From contig NZ_NNRJ01000019.1 in the NCBI RefSeq assembly GCF_002252445.1, positions 310,001 to 374,000 on the forward strand: a stretch of DNA of 64,000 nt, in the 5' to 3' direction. Below, piece after piece: positions 63,124 to 64,000 of the stretch (the stretch's first letter is position 1; the number at the start of each line of letters is the position of its first letter). The notes under the pieces were generated by a model. It was given only the letters and a program-made list of their open reading frames with translations. It had not been told where the DNA came from and ran no database searches. The position numbers and the translations under genes were made by a program. The DNA is from Brucella thiophenivorans (GTDB lineage Bacteria > Pseudomonadota > Alphaproteobacteria > Rhizobiales > Rhizobiaceae).

Positions 63124-64000
63124 ATGAGCCGCGAAAAATTCTACATCACTACCGCAATTGCTTACCCGAATGGAAAGCCGCATATCGGTCATGCTTATGA
63201 GTTGATTGCGACCGATGCTATGGCGCGTTTTCAGCGTCTGGATGGTAAGGATGTTCACTACCTCACCGGCTCGGATGAACATGGTATCAAGATGTTGCAG
63301 AGCGCGCGTAAGGAAGGCATCACGCCACGTGAGCTTGCAGATCGCAACACCGCTGCTTTTCAGCGTATGGGCGAGTTTCTGAACAGCTCGCACGACGATT
63401 ATATCCGCACCTCCGAAGAGCGCCATTACAAGGCCAGTCAGGCGATCTGGCAGGCGATGTCGGCCAGTGGCGACATTTATAAGGGCGGTTACGCGGGCTG
63501 GTATTCGGTTCGTGACGAAGCCTATTATGGCGAAGAAGAAACCGAAGTCCGTGCCGACAATCTTCGCTATGGTCCACAGGGAACAGTGGTCGAATGGGTT
63601 GAAGAAGAAAGCTATTTCTTCCGCCTATCAAGCTATCAGGACAAGTTGCTTGAACTTTATGAAAACAATCCCGGCTTCATCATGCCTGCGGAGCGTCGCA
63701 ACGAGATCGTCAGCTTTGTGAAATCTGGCCTGAAAGATCTGTCGATTTCGCGTACGACATTCGACTGGGGCATTCCTGTTCCCGGCGATGAAAAGCACGT
63801 CATGTATGTGTGGGTCGATGCGCTGACCAACTATATTACTGCGCTCGGTTATCCTGATATGACCGACGAGAAATGGGCTTACTGGCCAGCCGATGCACAT
63901 ATTATCGGCAAGGATATCTCGCGTTTCCATGCGGTTTACTGGCCAGCATTTCTGATGTCTGCAGGCATTCCGTTACCAAAACGCGTCTTCGCGCATGGCT
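63124..64000 (+). CDS. metG: Methionyl-tRNA synthetase (partial, runs off the right edge)
   Basis: ATG 63124 opens a frame that stays open to the end of the window, giving the first 292 residues. The HIGH motif is HIGHAYE, the adenosine pocket has TGSDEHG, and [14 protein letters not shown] is typical MetG. There are no zinc-binding cysteines in the connective region (the family's short, zinc-free type). The remainder, with KMSKS, is outside the window. Confidence 0.97.
   Translation, partial: MSREKFYITTAIAYPNGKPHIGHAYELIATDAMARFQRLDGKDVHYLTGSDEHGIKMLQSARKEGITPRELADRNTAAFQRMGEFLNSSHDDYIRTSEERHYKASQAIWQAMSASGDIYKGGYAGWYSVRDEAYYGEEETEVRADNLRYGPQGTVVEWVEEESYFFRLSSYQDKLLELYENNPGFIMPAERRNEIVSFVKSGLKDLSISRTTFDWGIPVPGDEKHVMYVWVDALTNYITALGYPDMTDEKWAYWPADAHIIGKDISRFHAVYWPAFLMSAGIPLPKRVFAHG

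Overview
The window is a 64 kb piece of an alphaproteobacterial chromosome. It most resembles the Brucella/Ochrobactrum lineage (Brucellaceae, Rhizobiales). This rests on the order and type of genes (PopZ, BepC-like TolC, a Suf operon with two cysteine desulfurases, class I fumarase, an AsmA-like giant protein) and on several copies of short palindromic intergenic repeats of the Bru-RS type. The genus is an inference from recognised protein families, not a database result. Most of the window is ordinary core genome with intact genes. The last gene (metG) runs off the right edge.

Layout. 0-5.3 kb: cell wall amidase, bifunctional PBP1a and prfB, which carries the classical +1 programmed frameshift. 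5.3-13.4 kb: a small membrane protein, a one-cysteine Bcp peroxiredoxin, an AsmA/YhdP-like envelope protein, tyrS, anmK and an alpha/beta hydrolase. 13.6-20.3 kb: the Suf iron-sulfur assembly operon (desulfurase, sufB, sufC, sufD, sufS, sufT) with a candidate Irr box before sufB. 20.4-26.5 kb: a glycosyltransferase, tRNA-Thr, NAD kinase, a DEAD-box helicase, a TfoX-domain protein, sufA (detached from its operon and on the other strand), an exported protein and a copper-chaperone-like protein. 26.7-34.4 kb: isoaspartyl methyltransferase-like protein, TolC/BepC, PopZ, valS and a FadL-type porin. 34.4-44 kb, mostly minus strand: a beta-hydroxyacid dehydrogenase, a polar amino-acid ABC importer without its ATPase, mobB-mobA-DMT permease, moaA, a DUF971 protein and fumarase. 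44.3-49.7 kb: L,D-transpeptidase, a domain-permuted lipoate ligase, an ABC-F ATPase and a small exported protein.

49.87-55.61 kb is the one clear accessory block. It is an arsenic-resistance cluster (arsR-arsN2-arsC1-acr3-arsC2-arsH) with broken genes at its edges (fic, TauE/SafE permease, metallophosphoesterase). The block is bounded by 27-bp terminal inverted repeats (25/27 identical) that start TG and end CA, and these are flanked by a perfect 5-bp direct repeat, ATAAA. No transposase lies inside, so it looks like a non-autonomous, trans-mobilised transposon carrying ars cargo. It sits in the short gap between a core exported-protein gene and tRNA-Arg(CCG). This is the most interesting feature of the window.

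55.6-64 kb: tRNA-Arg, a small secreted protein, tRNA-Asp, a PepSY protein, two tiny hydrophobic proteins of 28 and 25 residues, a lipid kinase, RlpA, a DacF-type protein with unusual motifs, tmk, holB and metG (partial). Peptidoglycan work is a recurring theme: amidase, PBP1a, AnmK, L,D-transpeptidase, RlpA and the DacF-like protein all act on the wall or its turnover products.
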